Of a DNA stretch of 41,031 bases, positions 1 to 8,004 are shown piece after piece. The notes beneath the pieces were generated by a model. That model did no database searches and was not told where the DNA came from. It saw only the letters and a program-made list of their open reading frames with translations. Source of the DNA: Erysipelotrichaceae bacterium (GTDB taxonomy: Bacteria > Bacillota_I > Bacilli_A > Erysipelotrichales > Erysipelotrichaceae); NCBI GenBank assembly GCA_030526485.1, contig JAUNCS010000015.1:1-41031 (forward strand). The letters run 5' to 3'. Position 1 is the first letter of the stretch. Each line of letters begins with the position of its first letter. The translations under genes and the position numbers were made by a program.

Positions 1-2
1 CA

Positions 3-44
3 CCTTATGAGGTATATCACAAGACCGAGTTGCGATTAGTTTGA
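3..44 (+). pseudogene. C-terminal tail of a probable IS30-type transposase (cut by window edge)
   Basis: The frame open from the window edge reads PYEVYHKTELRLV and then TGA. A TPYEV-type segment about ten residues before the stop resembles the C-terminus of IS30-family transposases; this is recalled similarity, not a search. Only 13 codons are visible, so it cannot be said whether the element is intact to the left. Bases 45-56 after the stop could hold the right end of the element, but no inverted repeat partner is visible. It points toward the terminator of the minus-strand ABC transporter genes. Confidence 0.45.
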
Positions 45-56
45 CAATTCGGGAGC

Positions 57-88
57 CAAAAAAAGAAGTAACCTTTCGATTACTTCTT
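57..88 (-). terminator. Intrinsic terminator of the lysine ABC operon
   Basis: A 9-bp perfect stem (63-71 with 80-88) and an 8-base loop are followed on the minus strand by a run of U (A-run 58-64 on plus). The stop codon of the ATPase gene lies in the hairpin. It closes the three-gene ABC transporter operon. Confidence 0.85.
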
Positions 89-815
89 ATAGAATTTTAC
101 TTAAGAATTCTTTTAGTCTTGGAGACTTAGGATTTTCGAAGAAGTCTTTTGGACTGCCTTCTTCAGCGATTACACCTTCATCCATGAAGATAATTCTATT
201 AGCAACTTCTCTGGCAAAGCCCATTTCATGAGTTACCACAATCATTGTCATACCTTCATTAGCCAGATTCTTCATAACCTGTAATACTTCACCAACCATT
301 TCTGGGTCTAAAGCTGAAGTAGGTTCATCAAATAATAAGATTTCTGGATTCATGCATAGAGCACGAGCAATCGCAATACGCTGTTTCTGGCCACCTGATA
401 AAGTATCAGGATAAGCCTTAATGAAGTCAGCCATACCTACCTTAGTTAAATTGTCTAAGGCAATCTTTTTAGCTTCTTCCTTATTTCTTTTTAAAACCTT
501 TGTCTGAGCCAGGATACAGTTATCCAAAACATTCATATTATTGAATAAATTGAACTGCTGGAATACCATACCAACTCTTTGACGGTAGTTATTAATATTC
601 TTTAGGCTGTTTAAGCTTTCACCAAAGACTTCAATATCACCGCCATCATAGAATTCTAACTGGTTAATACATCTAAGCATTGTACTCTTACCAGAACCAG
701 AAGGACCGATAAGACATAGTACATCGCCCTTATTAACATCGAATTCAATGCCTCTTAAGACACTGTTTGCGCCAAAGCTCTTTTTAACGCCCTTTACTTT
801 AATCAAAGCACTCAC
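87..815 (-). CDS. Polar amino acid (predicted lysine) ABC transporter, ATP-binding protein
   Basis: This is the cytoplasmic ATPase of a polar amino acid importer of the GlnQ/HisP class (242 aa, normal length). Walker [10 protein letters not shown] is at about residues 37-45. The Q-loop is in VFQQFNLF, the signature is LSGGQKQR, Walker B is ILLFDEP, and the switch His is in VVTHEMGF. The chosen start is GTG at 815, because AAGGAGG (825-831) lies 9 bases upstream. A longer frame opening at 836 would place that SD inside the coding region. It overlaps the permease gene by 17 bases, which suggests translational coupling. It is the last gene of an operon headed by a lysine riboswitch, so lysine is the inferred substrate. 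The family alone would allow glutamine, arginine or histidine. Confidence 0.95.
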   Translation of the reverse strand: MSALIKVKGVKKSFGANSVLRGIEFDVNKGDVLCLIGPSGSGKSTMLRCINQLEFYDGGDIEVFGESLNSLKNINNYRQRVGMVFQQFNLFNNMNVLDNCILAQTKVLKRNKEEAKKIALDNLTKVGMADFIKAYPDTLSGGQKQRIAIARALCMNPEILLFDEPTSALDPEMVGEVLQVMKNLANEGMTMIVVTHEMGFAREVANRIIFMDEGVIAEEGSPKDFFENPKSPRLKEFLSKIL

Positions 816-1575
816 GTTTTTCTTCCTCCTTGGCAATCTTCATATTAGACATCATAGTATCTGATTGAGGTAATGATGTACGAGAATGATTCATCTTCTT
901 TTCAATTCTATGTAGAACAAAAGAAGTGATAGAAGTCATCAGCAAGTAGATACAAGCTGTCACAAAATATGTTTCAGTGAAAGCATATGTTGAACCAGCA
1001 ATAGATCTAGACTGGAACATTAATTCAGTAATTGAAATGATAGTCAATACTGAAGAGTCCTTGATATTAACGATAAATTCATTACCAATAGCTGGGAATG
1101 AATTCTTGATAGCCTGTGGAAGTACAACAGAGATCATAGTCTGCCAGTTAGACATACCAAGAGCTCTAGCTGCTTCAGTCTGGCCTCTATCTACAGACTG
1201 GATACCACCTCTGATGATTTCAGACATGTAGGCACCAGTATTAATAGATAGTACGAATAGAGCTGCCACAAACTTATCCCACTTAACGATATTTGAATAA
1301 ACCAAGTAATAGATGAATACAGCCTGTACCATCATTGGTGTACCACGGAAAATTTCAATATAGATAGTTGCGACAGTGTCATAAATCTTCTTTAAAACCT
1401 TAGCGGCAGTTGAAGCATTATGATCAAGTTTGATGGCCTTAAAACCACCAACAAGTAAACCAAAACATAGACCTATTATAGTACCAACAAAGGCCACGAT
1501 TAACGTGGTCCTTATTCCTAATGCAAAACTTGGCCAGTACTTAATAAGTAACTGATAAGATTTTACAAGAGACAC
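799..1575 (-). CDS. Polar amino acid (predicted lysine) ABC transporter, permease
   Basis: This is an inner-membrane subunit of the HisM/GlnP family (258 aa). It has several hydrophobic helices and a clear EAA loop ([13 protein letters not shown], then [17 protein letters not shown]) that docks on the ATPase. The C-terminal tail is highly charged ([10 protein letters not shown]). The start is GTG at 1575, with AGGAG about 9 bases upstream. Only four bases separate it from the upstream binding-protein gene. A single permease gene implies a homodimeric channel. Substrate assignment to lysine rests on the L-box upstream of the operon, not on this sequence. Confidence 0.95.
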   Translation of the reverse strand: MSLVKSYQLLIKYWPSFALGIRTTLIVAFVGTIIGLCFGLLVGGFKAIKLDHNASTAAKVLKKIYDTVATIYIEIFRGTPMMVQAVFIYYLVYSNIVKWDKFVAALFVLSINTGAYMSEIIRGGIQSVDRGQTEAARALGMSNWQTMISVVLPQAIKNSFPAIGNEFIVNIKDSSVLTIISITELMFQSRSIAGSTYAFTETYFVTACIYLLMTSITSFVLHRIEKKMNHSRTSLPQSDTMMSNMKIAKEEEKRECFD

Positions 1576-1579
1576 TTAA

Positions 1580-2425
1580 TTATTCTCCTGCAGGTTGTCT
1601 GTCAGTTGCAGCAAGCATCATTTCTAGTCTAGTTTCAGCTGAGATAGTATCTAAAGCAGCCTGAACTCTAGCCTGGAATTCTTCTTCACCTTTTCTTAAG
1701 CCGATAGAAACTGATGTATCAACATCGAAACCATGGCCTTCAGCGAAAGTTACATAAGTTAATGATTGGTTAGCAGTGCAGATACCAACAGCAACTGGAA
1801 GTTCAGCAGTGATAGCATCAGCAACACCAGCAGTTAGATCTGGAATCATTGCAGGATAGTCAGCCTTTGGATCTAAGTGGTTAGCACCGATACCTTCGAT
1901 CTGGTCGATGATTTCATCATAAGTAGTACCCTGCTGACCCATTACCTTGTACTGAGCAAGTTCCTGGATATCAGTTACGTTCTGTACTTCTGAACCATCT
2001 TTAACGATGATTACCATGTCTGATTCATAGTATGGAGTAGTGAAAGAGATTTCTTCTCTTCTTGTTGGAGTATCAGTCATACCAGCGATGATTAAATCGA
2101 TTTCACCCTGGTTAAGAGCTGGGATTAAGCTATCCCATTCAAGCTTAACGATCTGAAGTTCCATACCCATCTGTTCAGCGATCATAGAAGCCATAACTAC
2201 GTCGTAGCCATCAGCTAAGTCTACAGAGTTGATCTGAACTGTGTGTTCACCAGCTTCAAGAGTTGTCCAGTTGAATGGAGCGTAGTTACATTCCATACCA
2301 ACTCTTAAAACATTGTTAGTTTCAGTGTTAGTGTCTGTGTTAGTATTAGCTTCTTCTTTTGATCCACATGCAGCTAAGCCAAATACCATTAAAGCTGCAA
2401 GGACGATTGTCATTAATCTTTTCAT
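1580..2425 (-). CDS. Amino acid ABC transporter substrate-binding lipoprotein (predicted lysine)
   Basis: This is an extracytoplasmic solute receptor (281 aa) of family 3 (SBP_bac_3). The N-terminus is a lipoprotein signal ending in the lipobox LAAC at residues 17-20. An Asn/Thr-rich linker (about residues 24-38) precedes the mature fold beginning LRVGMECNYAPFNW. The segment GMTDTPTRREEISFTTPYYES is typical of family 3 receptors. It is the first gene of the operon. Its leader carries a lysine riboswitch and a terminator hairpin just upstream of the SD (AAAGGGGGAAG), so expression should fall when lysine is plentiful. Confidence 0.94.
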   Translation of the reverse strand: MKRLMTIVLAALMVFGLAACGSKEEANTNTDTNTETNNVLRVGMECNYAPFNWTTLEAGEHTVQINSVDLADGYDVVMASMIAEQMGMELQIVKLEWDSLIPALNQGEIDLIIAGMTDTPTRREEISFTTPYYESDMVIIVKDGSEVQNVTDIQELAQYKVMGQQGTTYDEIIDQIEGIGANHLDPKADYPAMIPDLTAGVADAITAELPVAVGICTANQSLTYVTFAEGHGFDVDTSVSIGLRKGEEEFQARVQAALDTISAETRLEMMLAATDRQPAGE

Positions 2426-2451
2426 TTTAAGTCTTCCCCCTTTTCAGATTA

Positions 2452-2486
2452 AATAAAAAATCGCACCTGCTATCAGATATGCGATT
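2452..2486 (-). terminator. Riboswitch expression-platform terminator
   Basis: Perfect 7-bp stem (2459-2465 with 2480-2486) followed on the minus strand by a U-rich run. It lies between the L-box aptamer and the start codon of the binding-protein gene, the position expected for lysine-dependent premature termination. Confidence 0.8.
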
Positions 2487-2504
2487 CAATAAATAACCTC
2501 ATAC

Positions 2505-2662
2505 ATAATAGCGCCTCTACATAAGTAGGAGTGTTATAAGTGTTCCCTATAACCCCACAAGTTACCTGTGCCCAAGTAAGATGTTCGGCGATGATTACCT
2601 TTCGTTAAGATCACTGCCCGCCGGCTAACTTAACTACTCTTCTACATCGCTACCTCTATATT
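2505..2662 (-). promoter_or_regulatory. Lysine riboswitch (L-box)
   Basis: Read on the minus strand, the leader contains the L-box core blocks in order: AGAGGTAGCGATG, AGAGTAGTTAAG, AAAGGTAATCATCGCCGAAC, CTTGGGCACAGG, GTGGGGTTATAGGG and GTAGAGGCGCTAT. The first and last blocks can close the P1 stem (ATAG with CTAT). Block order and sequences match the lysine riboswitch class. It precedes a polar amino acid ABC operon and is followed by an intrinsic terminator. A covariance-model search would confirm it. Confidence 0.9.
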
Positions 2663-2679
2663 AGATTTTGTACAAATCT

Positions 2680-2708
2680 ACTTTATCAACATTTAAACCT
2701 CCCGTCAA
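2680..2708 (-). promoter_or_regulatory. Promoter of the lysine riboswitch/ABC operon
   Basis: On the minus strand, a -35 box TTGACG (2703-2708), a 17-base spacer and a -10 box TAAAGT (2680-2685) preceded by TG (extended -10). Transcription would begin just before the riboswitch. Confidence 0.7.
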
Positions 2709-2714
2709 CGAAAA

Positions 2715-2800
2715 AATGAAAAATATTCTCAAAAATAATGAAAAATATTTCATTTCAAATCCCAACACGAGAGATTTGGCATTTTCATCACGAGAGATTT
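2715..2800. repeat. Two pairs of short direct repeats upstream of the L-box promoter
   Basis: CACGAGAGATTT occurs at 2766-2777 and 2789-2800 (23-base period). AATGAAAAATATT occurs at 2715-2727 and 2737-2749 (22-base period). Both periods are close to two helical turns. The A-rich pair sits directly upstream of the -35 box, where UP elements or activator sites lie. No function is established. Confidence 0.6.
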
Positions 2801-2801
2801 T

Positions 2802-3605
2802 CTATTCAGGGTCAAAAGAATCAAAAATAAACTGCTGATAATATTCTTTTGCCTGTTCAAGTTCTTCCTTGCTCTTAACAGTCCAGGCTACACACTCCGC
2901 CTTGTAAAGCTTAGAAATAAGCTTAAAAGAAATATTCTGATTATGGATATCCATAGCCACAAAGTCAGGCTTAGTATAAAAATTAGAAAGACAGTAAGTC
3001 ATAACAAAACGCAATAACAAACTCTTATTCTTTAGCTTTTCATCATGAATATAGTCATAAGTAAGCTGACCTCTAATGATATCTGGATACTTATCCTTTA
3101 AATGTTTGACAACCAATGGATTAAAAGACTCCATCACATACTTATTTTCATATTTATTCAATAATTCAATAGCTCTGTCACAGGTCTCGATTGCCCTGTC
3201 CTCCGGCTTAATTTCGACGATAATCGGTACATCTTTGCCTAAGGTATCTAAAACTTCACTGAATAAAGGAATCTTTTCATCAGTATCCAAAAGATGCAAC
3301 TCATTAAGCTCATCATAAGTTAAGTCAGTCAGTTTCATATCGAGATTACACATTCTCTTTAATGAGACATCATGAAAAACCACCAGCTTATTATCACTGG
3401 TAAGCTGAACATCCAGTTCAGTACCCATCTTTTTATCTCTGGTCTTTTTAAAAGCCTTTAAAGAATTTTCTGGAATATCAAGATTATTAAAATAACCGCG
3501 ATGAGTATAAAGAACTTTTTCAAAATCCTTCATTTCAGCTTTTCTTTTTAAATTAGGCTTAATCGCATATAAATATAAAACTATTAACAAAAGTAGAATC
3601 AACAT
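2802..3605 (-). CDS. Membrane-anchored glycerophosphodiester phosphodiesterase family protein
   Basis: This GDPD-family TIM barrel (267 aa) hydrolyses glycerophosphodiesters to glycerol 3-phosphate and an alcohol. One N-terminal hydrophobic helix (residues 1-15) probably anchors it with the catalytic domain outside. Visible signature residues are THRG (H35, R36), PENS (E46), GTELDVQ (E63, D65) and FHD (H78). The ATG at 3605 is chosen because GAGAGG lies just upstream; a TTG four codons earlier would put that SD inside the gene. It is 34 bases downstream of the csoR-like gene and may be co-transcribed with it. Substrate preference cannot be told from sequence. Confidence 0.88.
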   Translation of the reverse strand: MLILLLLIVLYLYAIKPNLKRKAEMKDFEKVLYTHRGYFNNLDIPENSLKAFKKTRDKKMGTELDVQLTSDNKLVVFHDVSLKRMCNLDMKLTDLTYDELNELHLLDTDEKIPLFSEVLDTLGKDVPIIVEIKPEDRAIETCDRAIELLNKYENKYVMESFNPLVVKHLKDKYPDIIRGQLTYDYIHDEKLKNKSLLLRFVMTYCLSNFYTKPDFVAMDIHNQNISFKLISKLYKAECVAWTVKSKEELEQAKEYYQQFIFDSFDPE

Positions 3606-3639
3606 ATTTCCTCTCAAACAAAAAGTCTAGTAACTAGAC

Positions 3640-3927
3640 TTAGTAGAATTTTTCAACCGCTTCCTTAAAAGACTCCAACATACCAACATCACCATCCTCA
3701 ATCGCATGAGCAATGCAATGTTCCATATGTTCATTAATGATTTCCTTACCCAAAGAGTTTAGAGCTCCACGGCATGCTGAAAGCTGAATCAGCACATCAG
3801 CACAATCCTCATCATTTTCAATCATTCTTTTAACCTTCTCAAGATGACCAATAGTCCTTGATAAACGGTTCAGTTCTTTCTTTTTTACTTCCGGAGAATG
3901 GTAATGTTTATGCTCGTGTTTATCCAT
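3640..3927 (-). CDS. csoR: CsoR/RcnR-family metal-sensing transcriptional repressor
   Basis: A small all-helical DNA-binding repressor (95 aa). The copper-coordinating triad of the family is present with the right spacing: Cys42, His67 and Cys71. These correspond to C-x24-H-x3-C of CsoR, so Cu(I) is the most likely effector. An additional Cys52 and a His-rich N-terminus (HEHKHYH) are unusual extras. Of two adjacent ATGs, the second (3927) has better spacing to the GGGGG SD element. No copper ATPase or chaperone gene is nearby; the downstream neighbour is a GDPD. The target is therefore unclear, and a sulfide/persulfide or other metal sensor of the same fold remains possible. Confidence 0.85.
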   Translation of the reverse strand: MDKHEHKHYHSPEVKKKELNRLSRTIGHLEKVKRMIENDEDCADVLIQLSACRGALNSLGKEIINEHMEHCIAHAIEDGDVGMLESFKEAVEKFY

Positions 3928-4015
3928 CATTTTCCCCCTTATGAATCTCTCTTAAACCCTCAAACTCATCGCAAAGTTCCTTCACTGAACAGGAATTACA
4001 GTCATTGACCACCAT
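3920..4015 (-). CDS. Small Cys-containing open frame, unrecognised, possibly a gene remnant
   Basis: An open frame ends inside the start of csoR, and its last codons contain the csoR SD. From the internal ATG it encodes 31 aa with CNSCSVKELC (C-x2-C-x5-C), then DEFEGLREIHKGE. The frame stays open about 15 codons further upstream (DSITETIDHILKG) to a TAA. Its composition looks like real protein, but the SD before the ATG is too close. It could be the 3' end of a gene whose 5' part has decayed (see the fragment at 4074-4187). I do not recognise the family. Confidence 0.35.
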   Translation of the reverse strand: MVVNDCNSCSVKELCDEFEGLREIHKGENDG

Positions 4016-4073
4016 ACCCTTTAAGATATGATCAATTGTTTCGGTGATACTGTCTTTCTTTTAACGATATTGC

Positions 4074-4187
4074 TTAAATCATCAAATCCTTAGCAACGTA
4101 AAACCATCTGTTTGTTTTTTCATCATACAGAGATCTTACAGGCTTATCATCATAAAATCTGATTGAAGTTTTTATTTTATCAGCAAC
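4074..4187 (-). pseudogene. Degenerate fragment resembling a BRO/DinD N-terminal domain
   Basis: The frame reads VADKIKTSIRFYDDKPVRSL and then YDEKTNRWFYVAKDLMI before a stop. This resembles the opening strand pattern of BRO-N / DNA-damage-inducible D-type proteins (IRF...KPVRSLYDE...RWFYVAKD). The match is recalled, not searched. No in-frame start with an SD is visible; the only in-frame ATG (4280) lies inside the upstream GGDEF gene and its terminator. Open frames continue downstream in the two other phases toward 3920, as expected of a frameshifted relic. Confidence 0.4.
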
Positions 4188-4196
4188 ATTATATCT

Positions 4197-4223
4197 CAGT
4201 TGTACATAATTTGCGTACAACTG
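4197..4223. repeat. 9-bp perfect inverted repeat between GGDEF terminator and gene relic
   Basis: CAGTTGTAC (4197-4205), 9 bases, then GTACAACTG (4215-4223). A TATAAT-like box (4188-4193, minus strand) follows a few bases downstream. It has no U-run and looks like an operator or a short terminal repeat rather than a terminator. Confidence 0.55.
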
Positions 4224-4250
4224 AAAAAGCGATGGCTTTACCCATCGCTT
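4223..4250 (-). terminator. Intrinsic terminator of the GGDEF gene
   Basis: Perfect 9-bp stem (4227-4235 with 4242-4250), 6-base loop, followed by U5 on the minus strand. The stop codon of the diguanylate cyclase gene overlaps the hairpin. Confidence 0.85.
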
Positions 4251-5415
4251 ATCCTTGAACACCAATCTTTCTTCTTTCAATATTATTCTTTTGATAATAT
4301 TCGTTTTTCTGCTTATACATTTTTATATCAGCCTCTTTAACATGATCTTCAACTGATAATTCCTTATAATCCGCATGTCTAGCTGCACCGATAGAAAGAC
4401 TTAATTTCTTAACCAGCTTGCCTGACCAGCTTTCAATTTTCTTATTTAAATCATTTAAAGCCAGTTCTAGCTGTTCCTCATTCATATTGGCAAAGACCAC
4501 AAATTCATCACCACCAATACGGAAACTCTGACCATATCTTCCCAAGGCATTATTAATGCATTCTGCTGCCCCACAGATTAATTCATCACCAGCCTCATGT
4601 CCTAACGAGTCATTAGCAAGCTTTAATCCATTAATATCAATAAGACAGGCTACAAAGTCTTCAGGAATACTATCCTGATATTTATTCATCGCATCGACAT
4701 AGGCAAAACGACTGCCAATATGTGTTAAAGGATCAACTGATAACTTTAACTGCTGATCAGAAATGGTTTCATCCATCACAATCTGGAAATACTCGGAATG
4801 ATGAATAAATAAGAAGACCACTCCAAAGGCGATAGCCAGATAAGAGATACGATACTGACTGCCCATGATTTCCTGTACTGCTACTCCAAATAAAGTCATA
4901 AAGACAACTGCATATAAGGAGAAACGATTTTGTTTCTTAAAAGACTTGCCATACTTAAGCATCTTGAACATATAGCTAATTACTACTGAAACATAAAAGA
5001 TAATATATACCGGATAAAACTTACCGTGGGTGTAATGATTGAACTCATCTATTTCAATCATCCAGCCATTAATAGCCGCAATTACCTGAAAGATTGCATT
5101 GCCTAAAAAGAGGCATTTTAAAAGACCATTTTTAGAACCAGGCTTTTCACAAATCATAATCAGGGCTCCACCAATCATTGGTGTAAGTATATAATCACAG
5201 GCCTTAACCATCTTTAAGACAGAACTTGGAATATTAGGATTTAAACCGATATGAACACCACCGCATTCTGCGATAGCCGCCAGCAAAACAATCAGGTTAG
5301 TAGCCAAAAAGAGTCTTCTTTTTTCTGCTGTAATACGATTATTTTCCATAATCAGAATTGATAGAACAGCCAGTGCTAAGATAACAACTATTATTATCAA
5401 GGTATAGTAGTTCAT
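4249..5415 (-). CDS. Membrane-bound diguanylate cyclase (GGDEF domain)
   Basis: A 388-aa protein. Residues 1 to about 205 form an integral-membrane sensory module of roughly six to seven helices. A C-terminal GGDEF domain starts near DPLTHIGSR (residue 229). The catalytic motif GGDEF is intact at residues 301-305, so cyclic di-GMP synthesis is expected. The usual inhibitory RxxD site a few residues earlier is absent (RYGQ), so product inhibition at the I-site is unlikely. The start ATG has a near-perfect SD (AAAGGAGG). The signal sensed is unknown. It appears to be a single-gene unit with its own terminator. Confidence 0.9.
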   Translation of the reverse strand: MNYYTLIIIVVILALAVLSILIMENNRITAEKRRLFLATNLIVLLAAIAECGGVHIGLNPNIPSSVLKMVKACDYILTPMIGGALIMICEKPGSKNGLLKCLFLGNAIFQVIAAINGWMIEIDEFNHYTHGKFYPVYIIFYVSVVISYMFKMLKYGKSFKKQNRFSLYAVVFMTLFGVAVQEIMGSQYRISYLAIAFGVVFLFIHHSEYFQIVMDETISDQQLKLSVDPLTHIGSRFAYVDAMNKYQDSIPEDFVACLIDINGLKLANDSLGHEAGDELICGAAECINNALGRYGQSFRIGGDEFVVFANMNEEQLELALNDLNKKIESWSGKLVKKLSLSIGAARHADYKELSVEDHVKEADIKMYKQKNEYYQKNNIERRKIGVQG

Positions 5416-5463
5416 AAAAGCCCACCTCCTTTATCGGTAAATACATTGTTTATATTGTACCAA

Positions 5464-5496
5464 TAAAAAAGTGATGACTCTCAAAGAAATCATCGC
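5464..5496 (-). terminator. Probable terminator of the metal ABC/methyltransferase operon
   Basis: GATGA/TCATC stem with weak extension, followed on the minus strand by CTTTTTT. It lies a few bases after the methyltransferase stop. The stem is shorter than those of other terminators here. Confidence 0.5.
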
Positions 5497-5502
5497 AAAT
5501 TA

Positions 5503-6090
5503 CTATTTCTTAATTCCTGATACCTGATACATCTCATCATTGGAAATGACTGTCTTTACTTCAAAGTATGGTTCAAACAGTTTAAGCAGGTCTTCTGCCT
5601 CCATTAAACCATTGGAAACTTTAGAAGCTGGTCCATGGTGGTGAGCATCAATCTTAGCTCTACTCATACCATGAGCAATACTTAAAGTACCATTTTCCTT
5701 TAATAAAGAAGCGCACTTCTTTATCAGACTTTGTGGATTGATGAAGTGCGGGAAGGCATTATAAATCATTACCACATCATATTTGCCTTCTTCACTTAAG
5801 TCTTCCACATCAGTGCATACAAGTTTAATTCTTTCATCATTGAATTTCTGTTTAGCAACTTCAATCATGCCAGAAGAGATATCAACACCAGTCAGACTAT
5901 TTACATTTCTATTTAGATAATCATTAAACAGCACACCTGTACCACAGGCTACATCCAGGACATCAATGCCCTCTTTGATATTGGCATTATCCAGGATGAT
6001 ATTAATGATTTCATCATTGTGTTTTAAATCCTTATCCCAATCCGCAGACAATTCATCAAAGAATTCAATTACATCTTCTTTTTTAATCAT
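5503..6090 (-). CDS. Class I SAM-dependent methyltransferase
   Basis: A 195-aa Rossmann-fold methyltransferase. The SAM-binding motif I is VLDVACGTGVL (about residues 44-54). An acidic residue follows at the end of beta-2 (GVDISSGMIEVA), motif II is YDVVMIYNAFPHF, and motif III is LKENGTLSIAHGM. It begins two bases after the stop of the binding-protein gene, so it is the last gene of the metal-type ABC operon. Its substrate is unknown. Co-transcription suggests it modifies the imported chelate or a metallophore, but that is inference. A His-rich stretch (DAHHHG) sits in the variable substrate-binding region. Confidence 0.85.
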   Translation of the reverse strand: MIKKEDVIEFFDELSADWDKDLKHNDEIINIILDNANIKEGIDVLDVACGTGVLFNDYLNRNVNSLTGVDISSGMIEVAKQKFNDERIKLVCTDVEDLSEEGKYDVVMIYNAFPHFINPQSLIKKCASLLKENGTLSIAHGMSRAKIDAHHHGPASKVSNGLMEAEDLLKLFEPYFEVKTVISNDEMYQVSGIKK

Positions 6091-6092
6091 GA

Positions 6093-7244
6093 TTAACCCG
6101 CAAAGAAAGTATCGGTATCAATCTTCTGATAACCACCAAAACTTGACTTAGCACTAAAGATTTCCTCAGCCAGATCTTTACCAAAGAAAGCATTTGTAAC
6201 TCTGTTTGTTACTTCATTCATCTCGATATCAGCAAACTCTTCAGGATAGACACTCTTGGCAATAAACCAGGTATTGATTAACGCAATTTCATAGTTGGTG
6301 TAATAAGCGTTATAAGCCATTTCCAGATATACTTCACCATTTTGCCAAGCCTTGCATTCATTAAACATATCCGGATTTTCCGCATATAAAGGCTTAATAT
6401 TTTTAACAGCCGCCGCATCAATAAACATGATGTCCATGTCCTTACCTAAATCAACAAACTTTTCTTCTTCAATAGCCTGTACACCAGGATTATCAAGACT
6501 CACCACATTGTCAACATTAGCGATCATAAATGAAACATAATTAGGTGAAGTCATTAAGTGATTAGTAGTACCCCAGTTACCTAAACCACAAATATAAGCC
6601 TTAGGCTTTTCAGTCACATTAGCTACTCTTTCTTCAATTGCCTTTGTTTCTAAATCAATAAATTCAATTAAAGAATTAGCCTTTTCTTCTTCATTAAAAA
6701 TCTTGCCTAAAAGTTCCATTGAACCCTTAAACGCTTCATCAAAGACACCCTTGCCACCAGACTTTAAAGTAATTACCGGTACGCCAGTCTGTTCTTCTAA
6801 AGCCTTAGCCTTATCTGCGTCTTCATATTCCGAAATGATGATATCGGGATTGCAGCTCAAGATTTTTTCGGCTTCTGCAGCCTGCGCATTTGGCCCACCG
6901 ACGCCACAGCTAGGCAAAGTATTAAAGATATCACCATATGCCAAAACATAAGGTCTCGCTACCGAGTCAAACATCTTAGGTCTTTCTTCTAAAGAAGTAT
7001 TATCAATATCTTCAACACCACTTAATAAATTAACATCACCAATATAGCTATACATTCTAAGTGCACCCGCACCAATGCAGACAACACTCTTATATGAGCC
7101 AGGAAGTACTTCCACTTCTCTTCCAATCATATCGATTACTGTAATTTTTTCTGTCACATCATTTTCTTCTACCTTGTTTTGTCCACAGGCAGCCAATGTG
7201 CAGATAATTAATAAGCACAATAAACAATTAATAATTTTCTTCAT
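6093..7244 (-). CDS. Iron/corrinoid-type ABC transporter substrate-binding lipoprotein
   Basis: A 383-aa extracytoplasmic receptor of the FecB/BtuF (PBP2, type III) fold. It has a lipoprotein signal with lipobox LAAC (residues 17-20), then a mature region beginning with [12 protein letters not shown], the usual opening strand of this family. [16 protein letters not shown] corresponds to the conserved 'PDLII' region. The gene overlaps the ATPase gene by 17 bases and has its own SD (GGGAG). Ligand is not predictable; ferric siderophores, haem, corrinoids or an oxyanion are all used by this fold. It belongs to a permease-ATPase-receptor-methyltransferase operon. Confidence 0.9.
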   Translation of the reverse strand: MKKIINCLLCLLIICTLAACGQNKVEENDVTEKITVIDMIGREVEVLPGSYKSVVCIGAGALRMYSYIGDVNLLSGVEDIDNTSLEERPKMFDSVARPYVLAYGDIFNTLPSCGVGGPNAQAAEAEKILSCNPDIIISEYEDADKAKALEEQTGVPVITLKSGGKGVFDEAFKGSMELLGKIFNEEEKANSLIEFIDLETKAIEERVANVTEKPKAYICGLGNWGTTNHLMTSPNYVSFMIANVDNVVSLDNPGVQAIEEEKFVDLGKDMDIMFIDAAAVKNIKPLYAENPDMFNECKAWQNGEVYLEMAYNAYYTNYEIALINTWFIAKSVYPEEFADIEMNEVTNRVTNAFFGKDLAEEIFSAKSSFGGYQKIDTDTFFAG

Positions 7245-8004
7245 TTACCCATCTCCCTAACACTACTTTTTGTTTATTTATTTCCACGATTCTTACTTTT
7301 ATACCAAAGCATTCCTCGATGATTTCTTCATTTACAATGTCCCTATTACCTGACTTAAGGACTTTGCCATCTTTGATAAAAAAGAACTTATCACCAGCCA
7401 TTAAAGCCTGATTGATATCGTGTAAAGACATTAAAATTGAAACATTCTTTTCCTTAGCTATTCTTTTAGCCTCTTTTAAAATCAGTTCCTCATTAGCCAG
7501 ATCAAGATTACCGGTTGGCTCGTCAAATAAAAGAATCTTTGGCTCCTGAACCAGGGCCCTGGCAATAGCCACCTTTTGTCTTTCACCACCTGAAAGTTCA
7601 TCGACGTAGCGATCAATATAAGACTCCAGTCCCATTTCCCTGATAACTTTTTCGACGATTTCAATATCAGATTTACCTTCTTTAATATCGAAATAAGCCA
7701 TACGACCAGCAAGAATTGAATCATAGACACTTAAGGAACCAAACTCAATATTCTGTGGCACATAAGCGATATACTTAGCTCGCTCACGCGGCTTTAGTTT
7801 TAATAAATCAGTATCGTTATATGTTATAGAACCACTATTAGCCCTTTCAATACCGATGATATTCTTAAACAGCGTTGTCTTGCCCGAACCATTCTTACCC
7901 AGAACTATTCCAACTTCACCTTCTTTTAAAGATAAAGACAAATCATCTAAAACTTCACTTGAAAAGCGGTGATACTTAAAATTTAAATTCTTAATCTCTA
8001 GCAT
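7228..8004 (-). CDS. Iron/corrinoid-type ABC transporter ATP-binding protein
   Basis: A FecE/BtuD-family ATPase (258 aa). Walker A is GKNGSGKTT at about residues 36-44. The Q-loop is in YVPQNIEF, the signature is [15 protein letters not shown], Walker B is [12 protein letters not shown], and the H-loop is in SLHDINQA. The fourteen-residue variation after the Q-loop is normal for this class. It overlaps the permease gene by seven bases and the receptor gene by 17, so the three are translationally coupled. It drives uptake through the FecCD-type permease. Confidence 0.93.
   Translation of the reverse strand: MLEIKNLNFKYHRFSSEVLDDLSLSLKEGEVGIVLGKNGSGKTTLFKNIIGIERANSGSITYNDTDLLKLKPRERAKYIAYVPQNIEFGSLSVYDSILAGRMAYFDIKEGKSDIEIVEKVIREMGLESYIDRYVDELSGGERQKVAIARALVQEPKILLFDEPTGNLDLANEELILKEAKRIAKEKNVSILMSLHDINQALMAGDKFFFIKDGKVLKSGNRDIVNEEIIEECFGIKVRIVEINKQKVVLGRWVNEENY

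Noticed and set aside
1-56. 3' end of a structured RNA such as a tRNA
   Set aside because: No T-arm or CCA-like end is visible, whereas one reading frame gives a transposase-like C-terminus.
2766-2800. CRISPR-like repeats
   Set aside because: Only two 12-base copies with an 11-base gap, no array and no cas genes in the window.
4074-4280. A 68-codon gene starting at the ATG at 4280
   Set aside because: That ATG is inside the GGDEF gene and the frame then runs through its terminator hairpin; only the downstream part resembles a protein domain, so it is treated as a relic.
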